64,000 nt of DNA from Leifsonia sp. Root1293. GTDB taxonomy: Bacteria; Actinomycetota; Actinomycetes; Actinomycetales; Microbacteriaceae. How positions within the stretch are numbered: the stretch's first letter is position 1; the number at the start of each line of letters is the position of its first letter. The DNA lies in assembly GCF_001425325.1 (NCBI RefSeq), contig NZ_LMEH01000001.1:2262602-2326601 (forward strand). The letters run 5' to 3'. The translations under genes and the position numbers were made by a program. This document shows positions 39,601-47,204 of this stretch, one piece after another. Below the pieces are notes generated by a model. That model did no database searches. It saw only the letters and a program-made list of their open reading frames with translations, and was not told the origin of the DNA.

Positions 39601-42594
39601 CTCTACGGCGGCGACCAGGGCCTGGAGGACAAGCTCGACGAGTTCTTCGCCACCCCGGAGACCTCGACCGGCAGCATCCACGAGGAGGTCGAGGCCCGCG
39701 ACGGCCGCTACGGCCAGTGGGGCGTGAGCAACCAGGTCAGCCACCACATCCCGTTCATGTACAACGAGGCCGGAGCCCCCGCCAAGGCGCAGGCCATCGT
39801 GCGTGAGGCGCTGCAGCGCTCCTACGCCGGCGGCGCCATCGGTCAGGGCTACGCGGGCGACGAGGACAACGGCGAGATGAGCGCCTGGTACATCTTCAAT
39901 GCGCTCGGCTTCTACCCGATGCAGACCGGATCGACCCAGCTCGTGCTCGGCTCACCGCTGTTCACGAAGGCCACGGTGAACCTCGCCGGCGGCAAGCAGC
40001 TCGTCATCAACGCTCCCGAGAACAGCACGAAGAACGTCTACGTGCAGTCGCTCCGGGTGAACGGCGAGGAGCACTCCTCGACGTCGATCGACTCCCGCAT
40101 CCTGTCCGACGGCGCGACGCTCGACTTCACCATGGGGTCGGAGCCGAGCGCCTGGGGCACGGGAGACGACGACGGCCTGCCGTCGCTCACCACCGGAGCC
40201 GACGTGGCCAAGCCACTCGTCGACGCCACCGACCCGTCGCTCGCGACGGTCACGAGCCGCGGCGGCGAGAACGTCTCCGCCCTCGTCGACAACGCGTCCC
40301 GATCGCAGGTGACGTTCGCCGACGCGAACCCCGCTGTCACCGTCGCCTACAAGGGCGCCAAGCAGAAGCCCACCTTCTACACGATCACGGCGGGTTCGAC
40401 TCCGGATGCCGACCCGTCGGCGTGGGCGCTGGAGGGAAGCAACGACGGCACGACGTGGACCGAGGTCGACTCGCGTGCGGATCGCGGCTTCGCGAACCGC
40501 TCGCAGACCGTGCCCTTCAAGATCGCGAACCCCGCGGCCTTCCAGCAGTTCCGCCTCACCGTGACCGGCGGAGACGCCGCGATCTCGCTGTCGGAGTTCG
40601 AGCTGCTGACCGACGGCAGCGGAGCCGAGGCGAACACCCTCACGTTCAGCCCGAGTGAGAGCCTCACGGCCACGTCGAGCATGGCGAGCGACTTCGCCCT
40701 CGGCATCCTGTCGGGCGGAGTGCCTGAGGGCTATGCGGCATCCGTCGACTGGGGTGACGGCACCGACGCGGAGCCCGCGACCATCGGGGAGGCCCAGCTG
40801 GGCAACAACCCGGTCTCGGCGAACCACACCTACGCGCAGCCCGGCGTCTACCAGGCGAAGGTCACGGCGACCGACGGAGTGTCGAGCTTCTCGGGAACCG
40901 TTCCGATCACCGTCGACTACGTCGAGCCGGGCGGACTGCGCGCGGCCTTCGACAGCGTCTGCATTGCGGATGACGGCGTGGGCGGCAACTGCGACGCGAA
41001 GGGCATCTCCTACCCCCGCCAGGGCCTGGCCGACGGCGGTCTCACCGCCGGGGTCGAGCACGACGTACCCGGAACCGACCTGACCTTCACGACTCCGGTC
41101 GTTCCGGCAGGCGCTCCCGACAACGCGACGGGCGCCGGCCAGACCATCGCGGTCGACCTCGGCGAGGGAGCGACCAAGCTCTCGTTCATCGGAGCAGCGA
41201 CGGAGAAGAACCAGGACACGACGGCCACGGTGAACTTCACCGAGGGAGACCCGATCGAGATTCCCCTGCAGTTCTCCGACTGGACCAAGGGCGGCAACGC
41301 GAACGCCACGGCGCCCTTCGGCAACATCGAGGTCGTGAAGTCGGCGTACCGGCTCGTGGGCGCATCGCCCTCGAACACAGCGTCGTACTTCTTCTCCACG
41401 GTTCCGTACGAGATCCCAGAGGGCCGCACCGTGGCGAGCATCACGATGCCGGTCCAGCCGGGTGAGCCGGGAGTCACCGGTCGCGTGCACGTCTTCGCGA
41501 TCGCCTCCAACGGCGCCCAGCCCAACCTTGGCTTCGAGGCCACTGTCGGCGACGACATCACCGGAACCGCCGGCGAGGCACTCGAGGCCACGCTGGCGAG
41601 CATCACCCAGGCGGATGCCTCCGCCGACGCGCCGATCGTGCGCGTTCAGTGGGGCGACGGCACCACGACCGAGAACGCCGAGGTTGCAGCATCCGACGAC
41701 GGACTCACCGTCACCGGCGGCCACACCTACGCCGCAGCGGGCAGCTACACGGTCTCGGTGACCGTGGCGAACGGAGCACGCACGACGCACCTGACGCTCA
41801 CAGCCGAGATCGCCGCCGCCCCGGTCTACGCGACCACTGTGAAGGCGGATCCCGCCGACGACGTGCTCGCGGGGACCGACATCGCTGTAACGGGCGACGG
41901 CTTCAAGGCCGGCGAATCCGTGACTGTGTCGCTCGCGACGGCGACGCCGGTGACGGCCACGGTCGAGGCAGGATCCGACGGCACCATCGCCGCCACGGTG
42001 ACAGTGCCGACGGATGCCGCCCCCGGCACCTACGCGCTCGTCGCCACGGGAGCCGACTCGCGGATGCCCGCGACGGCGACGGTCACGGTGGTTCCCGAGG
42101 CGACCGCCCCGGTCTACACGCCGCAGGTGCGCTCTGATGCGACCTCCGGTCGTCCCGGCGACACCGTGACCGTGACCGGCGAGGGCTTCGCCCCCGGCGA
42201 GAAGATCACCGTCGAGATGCACTCCGACCCCGTGGTCGTGGGCACCACCGAGGCCACCGCCCGCGGAGCGTTCTCGCTCACCTTCGAGGTGCCCGAGGTT
42301 CCGGTCGGCGACCACGAGGTCGTCGTCACGGGCTCGACCTCGGACGTTCCGGTGTCGTTCGGCTTCGAGGTGCTGGCGCCCCAGGTTCCGGGTGATGGAA
42401 GCACGGGCACCGATGGGCCGAAGAACCCGTCGGTGGTGGCGTCGTCGCCGTCGTCGCTCAGCAGCACCGGTGTGAACGGCGCCATGCTGGCCACGGCCGG
42501 CTGGGTGGCCGGGCTGCTCGTGCTCCTCGGTGCGGTGCTGGTGTTCGTGCGCCGCCGCCGGGCCACGGGAACCAGCGGCGAGACGGAGATGTAG
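36646..42594 (+). CDS. Cell-surface GH92 alpha-mannosidase with multiple accessory domains
   Basis: A 1982-residue exported enzyme. A long signal peptide ends near residue 55 (ASPAAAA). Then come an F5/8-type C (discoidin) domain at about 110-250; GH92 from about 430 (FVDTRRGTNSSSAFSRGS) through the catalytic part (WDTYRTTWPAYSMLYPELA near 768, EDNGEMSAWYIFNALGFYP near 1072) to about 1175; a second discoidin unit at about 1200-1330; a PKD unit near 1363 (ASVDWGDGTD); a beta-sandwich at about 1428-1620; a second PKD near 1664 (VRVQWGDGTT); and two Ig-like repeats starting at 1726 and 1822. The end is a sorting signal: LSSTG at 1938-1942, a hydrophobic segment and RRRR. GH92 enzymes are calcium-dependent exo-mannosidases that trim alpha-mannans and N-glycans. 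Probably wall-linked by sortase and controlled by the divergent LacI protein. GAAAGG precedes the ATG. Confidence 0.93.
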   Translation: MPERTTRSLTAAITTTTTSTRRSMPGLLRRITAPLLAGALVAAAIPLAVASPAAAATATAAAAAASGADDWSTSFEPGEAVAPYANRVELAPAPAGEEGAPLQQNVHGASGGSVLPNVTTVTASGENAPGEAAVWATDGDANTKWLVFSATGWLQYKLSAAASAVTYTLTSGGDAPERDPKNWVLKGSNDGSTWATLDTQTNQSWADGDRKVKRTFSVATPAAYSYYRLDGIVNHSGGLIQLADWDLITEVDPNAPAAPITTAIGTGPSAGYNMKARVGWTGAHSLRYGGEHSGDGAASVTNRLFDVEIPVGDRTRLSYMIFPDLTANDLQYPSTYSAVNLRFSDGTELSDLSPTDVYGIDATALGQGAGKVLYPNQWNQVEIDLGPVAAGKTITAVQFSYDNPGGADASAFGGFVDDIAIEAEPATIDDSSLTHFVDTRRGTNSSSAFSRGSNEAITSMPNGFNFLVPVTNAGATSREYSWQQDNTDANRTRFEGLGISHEPSPWMGDRNLFSVMPVAGGTAPNGNWHTRAATFSHDNETAQPDYYGVELDNGVTAEMTPTDHAALMKFTFTGDANSVVLDAPNNDGSFTIDTDGSVTGWIENGAAGDTGRTRMFVSGRFDAAPTTTGTASGGRALTKYATFDTSGDKTVELRFATSLLSLGQATKNLALEVGAESFDGIRESARSAWNDRLGVIAVEGASETELRTLYSNLYRLNLYPNSQFENTGTADAPTYKYASPVSAQVGASTATETGAKIVDGKMYVNNGFWDTYRTTWPAYSMLYPELAGELVDGFTQQYRDGGWIARWSSPGYANIMTGTSSDVAFADAYLRGVELPDALATYDAAVKNATTPSSNDSVGRKSLATSTFLGFTPASQGESVSWGTEGYINDFGIGNMAAALADDPNTPADRVAQLREDSEYYLDRATGYVNLFDPAIDFFQARNADGSFATPADQYNPKSWWGPYTETNGWNFAFHAPQDPQGLANLYGGDQGLEDKLDEFFATPETSTGSIHEEVEARDGRYGQWGVSNQVSHHIPFMYNEAGAPAKAQAIVREALQRSYAGGAIGQGYAGDEDNGEMSAWYIFNALGFYPMQTGSTQLVLGSPLFTKATVNLAGGKQLVINAPENSTKNVYVQSLRVNGEEHSSTSIDSRILSDGATLDFTMGSEPSAWGTGDDDGLPSLTTGADVAKPLVDATDPSLATVTSRGGENVSALVDNASRSQVTFADANPAVTVAYKGAKQKPTFYTITAGSTPDADPSAWALEGSNDGTTWTEVDSRADRGFANRSQTVPFKIANPAAFQQFRLTVTGGDAAISLSEFELLTDGSGAEANTLTFSPSESLTATSSMASDFALGILSGGVPEGYAASVDWGDGTDAEPATIGEAQLGNNPVSANHTYAQPGVYQAKVTATDGVSSFSGTVPITVDYVEPGGLRAAFDSVCIADDGVGGNCDAKGISYPRQGLADGGLTAGVEHDVPGTDLTFTTPVVPAGAPDNATGAGQTIAVDLGEGATKLSFIGAATEKNQDTTATVNFTEGDPIEIPLQFSDWTKGGNANATAPFGNIEVVKSAYRLVGASPSNTASYFFSTVPYEIPEGRTVASITMPVQPGEPGVTGRVHVFAIASNGAQPNLGFEATVGDDITGTAGEALEATLASITQADASADAPIVRVQWGDGTTTENAEVAASDDGLTVTGGHTYAAAGSYTVSVTVANGARTTHLTLTAEIAAAPVYATTVKADPADDVLAGTDIAVTGDGFKAGESVTVSLATATPVTATVEAGSDGTIAATVTVPTDAAPGTYALVATGADSRMPATATVTVVPEATAPVYTPQVRSDATSGRPGDTVTVTGEGFAPGEKITVEMHSDPVVVGTTEATARGAFSLTFEVPEVPVGDHEVVVTGSTSDVPVSFGFEVLAPQVPGDGSTGTDGPKNPSVVASSPSSLSSTGVNGAMLATAGWVAGLLVLLGAVLVFVRRRRATGTSGETEM

Positions 42595-42601
42595 GAGCAG
42601 C

Positions 42602-42642
42602 GGGCGCCGGAGCTGGCGTTGGAGCTGACAGCTCCGGCGCCC
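42602..42642 (+). terminator. Strong hairpin terminator of the GH92 gene
   Basis: Perfect 14-base arms GGGCGCCGGAGCTG and CAGCTCCGGCGCCC with a 13-base loop, starting eight bases after the stop codon, followed by CTCCCCC rather than a T run. Confidence 0.75.
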
Positions 42643-42756
42643 TCCCCCGCCTCAGCCGCCCTCCGCCTCGCGGAACGAGCCGGCGTCGACTTCGGGTGTC
42701 GGCGCCGGCTCTTCGCTGTGCCCGGCGCTGCATCGCGCCGCGTTGATCGGGCACGC

Positions 42757-42817
42757 TGCGCCATTTCGCGGACGTGCGCGCCAGTAGATGTGGCGCAAGC
42801 CCCCGCGAAATGGCGCA
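42757..42817. repeat. Imperfect long palindrome; repeat element copy 2
   Basis: 27-base arms starting TGCGCCATTTCGCGG and ending CCGCGAAATGGCGCA, mismatched in the middle, with a seven-base loop GTAGATG. Outer arms match the hairpin at 28268-28324. It lies in the 411-base gap between the GH92 and PPK2 genes. That gap also holds the GH92 terminator and a small palindrome AAACAGGTGTTT (42890-42901); nothing else was recognised in it. Confidence 0.65.
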
Positions 42818-43005
42818 CAGTAGCTGCGACTGCGGCCCGAAACAGTAGTGCCCCCACACAACCGCGGCAAGGGCCTCACCCCGTCGCCTAAACAGGTGTT
42901 TGCTGTACCTACGCGTCGGCCTTTCTCCGCGCATTCCGACTGCCACCCAGACCGCCGGACCCGCCCCAGTGCACGCACCGAGTGCACGTCCCCTCGAGGA
43001 GTCCG

Positions 43006-43824
43006 ATGTCCGGCAAGAAGCACGCGAAGAAGCAGTCCAAGCGCCTCGACAAGAAGCTCTACGAGAAGGAGCTGACCCGCCTGCAGATCGAGCTGGTCGC
43101 GATGCAGCAGTGGGTGACGGCATCCGATGCCCGCATCCTGGTGATCTTCGAGGGACGTGACGCCGCCGGCAAGGGTGGTGCCATCAAGCGTGTGATGCAG
43201 TACCTCAACCCGCGCACCGCGCGCGTCGTCGCGCTGCCGCAGCCGAGCGAGCGCGAGAAGGGGCAGTGGTACTTCCAGCGCTACATCGAGCGCTTGCCCA
43301 CCAACGGCGAGATCGTGCTGATGGATCGCTCCTGGTACAACCGCGCCGGCGTCGAGCGGGTCATGGGCTACTGCACCGATGAGCAGTACGAGCGCTTCCT
43401 GAAGCAGGTTCCGACGGTCGAACGGATGCTCGTCGACGACGGCATCATCCTGCTGAAGTACTGGTACTCGGTCTCCGACACCGAACAGGAGAAGCGCTTC
43501 CGTTCGCGCCTCAACGACCCGATGCGCCGCTGGAAGCTCTCGGAGACCGACCTGCTGTCGATCACCAAGTGGGAGGACTACTCGAAGGCGAAGGACGCCA
43601 TGTTCGACGTCACCGACATCGAAGCCGCCCCCTGGTGGTCGATCGACAGCGACGACAAGCGTTCCGCCCGCCTCAACACCATCAACCATCTACTGAGTCA
43701 GATCCCCTACGACACCATCGATCCCGAAGAGGTGCACTTCCCCGATCGCCCGGTCGCCGCCGAAGCCCCGCGTCCGCCGATCGATGAGCACAAGTTCGTG
43801 CCGGACCACGCGGCGACGCTGTAG
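43006..43824 (+). CDS. ppk2: Polyphosphate kinase 2 family protein
   Basis: A 272-residue single-domain PPK2. It has a lysine-rich N-terminus (KKHAKKQSKRLDKKLYEKEL), Walker A FEGRDAAGKGGAIKRV near residue 50, the polyphosphate/lid region (ALPQPSEREKGQWYFQRYIE) and Walker B LMDRSWYNRAGVERVMGYCT near residue 105. The closing PWWSIDSDDKRSARLNTINHLLSQ is also standard. PPK2 enzymes move phosphate between inorganic polyphosphate and nucleotides, most often making NTP or NDP from polyphosphate. The ATG at 43006 has GAGGAG at good spacing; upstream in-frame ATG at 42982 lies before that site. Monocistronic. Confidence 0.93.
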   Translation: MSGKKHAKKQSKRLDKKLYEKELTRLQIELVAMQQWVTASDARILVIFEGRDAAGKGGAIKRVMQYLNPRTARVVALPQPSEREKGQWYFQRYIERLPTNGEIVLMDRSWYNRAGVERVMGYCTDEQYERFLKQVPTVERMLVDDGIILLKYWYSVSDTEQEKRFRSRLNDPMRRWKLSETDLLSITKWEDYSKAKDAMFDVTDIEAAPWWSIDSDDKRSARLNTINHLLSQIPYDTIDPEEVHFPDRPVAAEAPRPPIDEHKFVPDHAATL

Positions 43825-44002
43825 CGCTGCCAGCCACCCGCCCGCTGAGGGCAGAGCGCAGCGACCGCCTGAAGCGCGCCTTGCGGTGCGGTGCGGTGCG
43901 CCAGTGAGACGCTTCGACCGCGGACTCCGTCCGGGCCTCAGCGAGCGGGCCGGGGGTCGAGGGTTGCGCGTGGGCTTGTGGGCGCGTGGGCGCTGGCGGG
44001 CA

Positions 44003-45514
44003 TTACGCCGCCCGTTCACCCGCAATGCCCACAGCACCCGCCGCACTCGCGTCGTTCTCGCCCGCGCTGACGACCACCGGACGCATCAGTAGCCGTCGCA
44101 GGTTGTTCCCCGGTCTTGGTCGTTGTCCGGGGTCGATGTGGACGGGTGGGGTGAACCAGGTTCGGTTCTCGGCCACCTGGATGCCCCAGCCCTCGCGGTG
44201 GATCAGGTGGTGATGGTGCGAGCAAAGGAGGATTCCGTTGGTGATGTCGGTGGGGCCGTGGTGTCGGTCCCACCAGCGGATGTGGTGCGCATCGCAGAAC
44301 TGTGGCGGGCGGGCACAGCCGGGGAACGCGCAGCCGCCGTCCCGCTCGGCGAGGGCGATCTTCTGCGCCCTCGTGAACAGTCGTTGCGACCGGCCCAGGT
44401 CCAAGGGGGCCGAGTCTCCGCCGAGGACCAGCGGGATGATGCCGGCGGATGCGGCCAGGCCGCGGGCCGTTTCCGCGGAGATGGGCTGGGCGATGCCGTC
44501 GATCGACGCGACACCGGCACTGTCGGGATCGGTGAGGTCTTCCAGGTCCATGCGGACGACGACGGCGGTTGTGGCGTCGATGGTGGTCTGTTCGCAGCCG
44601 ATCACATGCCGGGCGATGTCCGCCAGGGCGTCGGCGCGCATCTGCGTGAGGGTGCGCTGTTCGGTCAGCGCCGGATCAACGCAGACACACGCATCCGTAG
44701 GAGTCCCGTCGGGGCAGGTGTAGGCGCGCCCGGATCCGAATGCGTCCCGTGCCCGCCGCAGCTCCGTGGACACGAGAGCGTTGATCGCCGCCGCGACGAC
44801 GGCACCATCCACCGGAGCGAACACGCCCGTTAGCCGCACCGCTCCGGACTTCTCCTCCACGATCGACAGGGACCGGCCCGCGTGCAGCTCCTCTTCACGG
44901 GGCTGCACACCGTCGGTGTCGAGTCTGGCTTCGGCATACTTCACCGCCACCGACAGGCTCCCGAGACTCAACTGCGCGGCCGCGGCGGTGAGGGCCTCTT
45001 CGGTCGCCATCAGCAGTTCCGGGTGGGCTCGGCAGGCGACCCGGTCGAGCATGCGGGTGATCATCGCCGCGCCAGCCACACTGATCCGACCGGCCGTCAA
45101 CGCCGCCTGCACGAACGGGTGCGGGGACGGCATCCGTTCGCCGGTGAACGACTCCCGCCCGGCCGTGGCCTCACCGACGGTGATGAGGGCCTTCGCTTCC
45201 CCCAGGGAGGCGCCGGCACTGGCGGCCAGCAGATCGGCGGGCGACGAGAATCCCTGCCCTTTCGCCAACCCCGCCGGCCCCAGCTCGGGCCGGGATCGGC
45301 GTGCCACTTCCCCGGCCACGAGGGCCTGCAACGCGCCGACCGCTCGCGCCAGCGCCGAGAGCGCATCGACGACCCGAACCAGCCCGGAATCACTCATGGC
45401 GCCCACCGCGGAAGCGGCATCCGCTCTAGGAATCAGCACCGCCGGCAGGGCTCCCTTCCATGCTGTGCGGAGCGCCCGAACGCTGTCGCGCAGGAGCCGG
45501 AAGTGGTTCTTCAT
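44003..45514 (-). CDS. DUF222 domain HNH endonuclease-like protein (13E12 repeat family), copy 2
   Basis: A 503-residue paralogue of the protein at 19242-20732 and nearly the same along its length: the DUF222 helical region, the Cys insert (YTCPDGTPTDACVCVD) and the HNH block CAFPGCARPPQFCDAHHI followed by GILLCSHHHHLIH. Differences are scattered conservative substitutions plus a different tail after NNLRRLLM (PVVVSAGENDASAAG). The frame is open 56 codons further upstream, but the ATG at 45514 matches the start of copy 1 and keeps the same overlap with a 10-codon leader. Function unknown. The pair are direct repeats about 25 kb apart and a target for recombination or gene conversion. Confidence 0.9.
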   Translation of the reverse strand: MKNHFRLLRDSVRALRTAWKGALPAVLIPRADAASAVGAMSDSGLVRVVDALSALARAVGALQALVAGEVARRSRPELGPAGLAKGQGFSSPADLLAASAGASLGEAKALITVGEATAGRESFTGERMPSPHPFVQAALTAGRISVAGAAMITRMLDRVACRAHPELLMATEEALTAAAAQLSLGSLSVAVKYAEARLDTDGVQPREEELHAGRSLSIVEEKSGAVRLTGVFAPVDGAVVAAAINALVSTELRRARDAFGSGRAYTCPDGTPTDACVCVDPALTEQRTLTQMRADALADIARHVIGCEQTTIDATTAVVVRMDLEDLTDPDSAGVASIDGIAQPISAETARGLAASAGIIPLVLGGDSAPLDLGRSQRLFTRAQKIALAERDGGCAFPGCARPPQFCDAHHIRWWDRHHGPTDITNGILLCSHHHHLIHREGWGIQVAENRTWFTPPVHIDPGQRPRPGNNLRRLLMRPVVVSAGENDASAAGAVGIAGERAA

Positions 45515-45543
45515 GCCCCAATTCTCGCGCGACCCACTGACAT
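45511..45543 (-). CDS. Putative 10-residue leader peptide overlapping the HNH gene start, copy 2
   Basis: MSVGRARIGA then TGA overlapping the HNH ATG as GCATGA, preceded by GAGGA. It differs from copy 1 by one residue (Gly for Glu). Confidence 0.4.
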   Translation of the reverse strand: MSVGRARIGA

Positions 45544-45573
45544 TTCCTCGACTTTCTCTACGAATGTAGATAA
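45515..45573 (-). repeat. Conserved 5' flank of the HNH repeat gene, copy 2
   Basis: Nearly the same as 20733-20791, with TTATCT (45568-45573) in place of TTATCC as the -10 candidate. Beyond this boundary the two loci are unrelated. Confidence 0.65.
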
Positions 45574-45728
45574 GTCTGTTTCCACATTCTCTCGAACACA
45601 GAGTCGATTCAGGGAGCAGGAAAAGGAGCCATGCGAGAGTCGGCAGCTGGAGTTGGATGCGGCCCCGTCGGGTCGACTCCATGCAGCACGCGCGAGAGCC
45701 CGCGCCAGTGCCCGGCTACTGAATACGG

Positions 45729-46334
45729 TCAGGAGTCCTGCGGCTCCGCCAACATCACAGGCGCCGCACACACCTGCACGACGTACGTCTCATCGAGGTC
45801 GTCGCTCACGGCATCGAAGTGCAACTCTCGGCCGCGCCCGGCGATTCTCACCCTGTAGTGCCCGGGCCCACCCACGGCCGCGCTCGGAACGTCGGCGTAG
45901 TCGTCGAAGGACGTGACATTGATGGTGCCGAAGATGGACCGGATGGATGCCTCCCCCACCCAGTCACCCTCGGGAACCGGCGGTTCTTCGCGAGTGGCTT
46001 CGACGCGGATCGGTACCCGCCCGGTGTTCAATCCGGTGAATACGAACACGCCGGAGTCGCTCAGCCCGAATAAACGGTTCCTGTAATCGGTGGGGTTGTA
46101 TTCGGGCGCGTCGGGGTGGGCGCCATCCACCCAGAAGAACCCTTCGTGGACATAGAGGATGACGTCGGCCGAGAACGGGTCACCGCCCGCCTTCACCTCA
46201 GGCTCGCGGACTCCGAGGTTCTTCCTGATGGCAGCAGCCCGTTCCTCATCGGTCATCGGCGGGTGTTCCGCGAAGGCACGACGGAGGATCTCTTCGGCAT
46301 CCTCGGAACCTGGCCCGAATGACAGGTAGCTCAT
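45729..46334 (-). CDS. Hypothetical protein
   Basis: A 201-residue protein I do not recognise. It is acidic, lacks a signal peptide or membrane segment, and appears built from beta strands: DVILYVHEGFFWVDGAHPD, GVFVFTGLNTGRVPIRVEAT, then SIFGTINVTSFDDYADVPSA and HYRVRIAGRGRELHFDAVSDD, ending in a TYVVQVCAAP strand. The N-terminal 40 residues look helical and acidic. The start is well supported: TACTCT lies exactly six bases before the ATG. It follows the HNH repeat gene's upstream region and may be part of the locally variable DNA. Confidence 0.75.
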   Translation of the reverse strand: MSYLSFGPGSEDAEEILRRAFAEHPPMTDEERAAAIRKNLGVREPEVKAGGDPFSADVILYVHEGFFWVDGAHPDAPEYNPTDYRNRLFGLSDSGVFVFTGLNTGRVPIRVEATREEPPVPEGDWVGEASIRSIFGTINVTSFDDYADVPSAAVGGPGHYRVRIAGRGRELHFDAVSDDLDETYVVQVCAAPVMLAEPQDS

Positions 46335-46340
46335 GGGCTC

Positions 46341-46346
46341 AGAGTA
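46341..46346 (-). promoter_or_regulatory. -10 box of a leaderless transcript
   Basis: Minus strand TACTCT, six bases, ATG of the hypothetical gene ending at 46334. Confidence 0.55.
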
Positions 46347-46463
46347 TCCGCGGCTAGCCGCTCACCCTCGACCCGCTCGCTGAGGCCCGGACGAAGTCCG
46401 CGGCCGAAGCGCACCCAGCCGCTCGCACTCACTCCGCCCGCTGCCCCCGCAGCCGCACCGCCC

Positions 46464-47054
46464 TCACTCCGCCCGCGGCCACCACCCCGGCATCAGCGTC
46501 GATACCCGCGCCGCCGCAGCCGCAGCGTCGCCGTCATCGCCGAGCGCCCAGCTCTCGATAACGCCGACCAGCGCCCCGGCGATGAACGCGGCAGCCTCCG
46601 CTTGCGCCGCCGAGCCAACGGGCGCCCCCACCACGCCCTGATCGGCCCACACCTCGAGGGCGCGCTGCGCTCGGGCCCGCATCCGTTCGTCGAGAACTCC
46701 GCGGAAGACGCCGCGCGTGCTCGATCCGAACAGCGCCCGGTAGCCCGCGCGGTCCTCGGCGACGTGCTCGAACACCTGGCGCATCGATTCGACGTAGCGT
46801 CCGGCCACGTGAGCTACGGACTCCGAGGCGGGCTCCACCGCCACGGCCGTCAGCCGATCGATGCCGCGGCTGAACTCCGCCAGCGCGAAGTCGTGCACGT
46901 CGTCGGCGTGCGCATAGAAAGTCGTACGGTGCACCCCGGCCTCGCGGCACAGCTCGGCGACGGTGATGTCGTCGAGCGGCGTCGTCTCGAGCAGACGCGC
47001 CAACGCCGCCCCGAGAGACTCCCGGGTGCGACGCTGGCGCGGATCTTCACTCAT
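46464..47054 (-). CDS. TetR-family transcriptional regulator
   Basis: A 196-residue TetR-type repressor. The helix-turn-helix is at about residues 8-55 (RQRRTRESLGAALARLLE, ITVAELCREAGVHRTTFYAHADD), with the typical TTFYAHF-like recognition end. The rest is a helical ligand-binding domain (HVAGRYVESMRQVFEHVAED, EAAAFIAGALVGVIESWAL), ending PGWWPRAE. The ATG has TAGGGT exactly six bases before it, a leaderless promoter of its own. The SDR dehydrogenase lies 150 bases upstream in the same direction, and a palindrome stands before that gene, so this regulator is the natural candidate to bind it. Confidence 0.9.
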   Translation of the reverse strand: MSEDPRQRRTRESLGAALARLLETTPLDDITVAELCREAGVHRTTFYAHADDVHDFALAEFSRGIDRLTAVAVEPASESVAHVAGRYVESMRQVFEHVAEDRAGYRALFGSSTRGVFRGVLDERMRARAQRALEVWADQGVVGAPVGSAAQAEAAAFIAGALVGVIESWALGDDGDAAAAAARVSTLMPGWWPRAE

Positions 47055-47060
47055 GGCATC

Positions 47061-47066
47061 ACCCTA
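47061..47066 (-). promoter_or_regulatory. -10 box of a leaderless transcript
   Basis: Minus strand TAGGGT, six bases, ATG of the TetR regulator at 47054. Confidence 0.55.
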
Positions 47067-47070
47067 TGGT

Positions 47071-47145
47071 CGACGGATGCCGCCGGCACGACGGACACCG
47101 CAGGCACGACGGGCGACGGATGCCGCCGGCCACGACGGACGCCGG
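47071..47145. repeat. Imperfect direct repeat pair
   Basis: A unit of about 30 bases (CGACGGATGCCGCCGG, then CACGACGGAC) at 47071-47100 recurs at 47114-47145 with one inserted base and one substitution; a third partial unit CAGGCACGACGGG lies between. It lies just upstream of the TetR gene. Confidence 0.6.
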
Positions 47146-47204
47146 TTGCGACACCACGACGCCCGCGTCCGCCCGCCGCAGCCCAGCGGCATCCGCTCGC
47201 CCGA

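Noticed and set aside
39952-42315. A 787-codon open frame opposite the GH92 gene
   Set aside because: Antisense shadow of a clear multi-domain protein; no ribosome site, domain or plausible product.
47071-47145. Possible CRISPR-like array
   Set aside because: Only two full units, imperfect, with a 13-base gap that itself resembles the repeat; no cas genes nearby.
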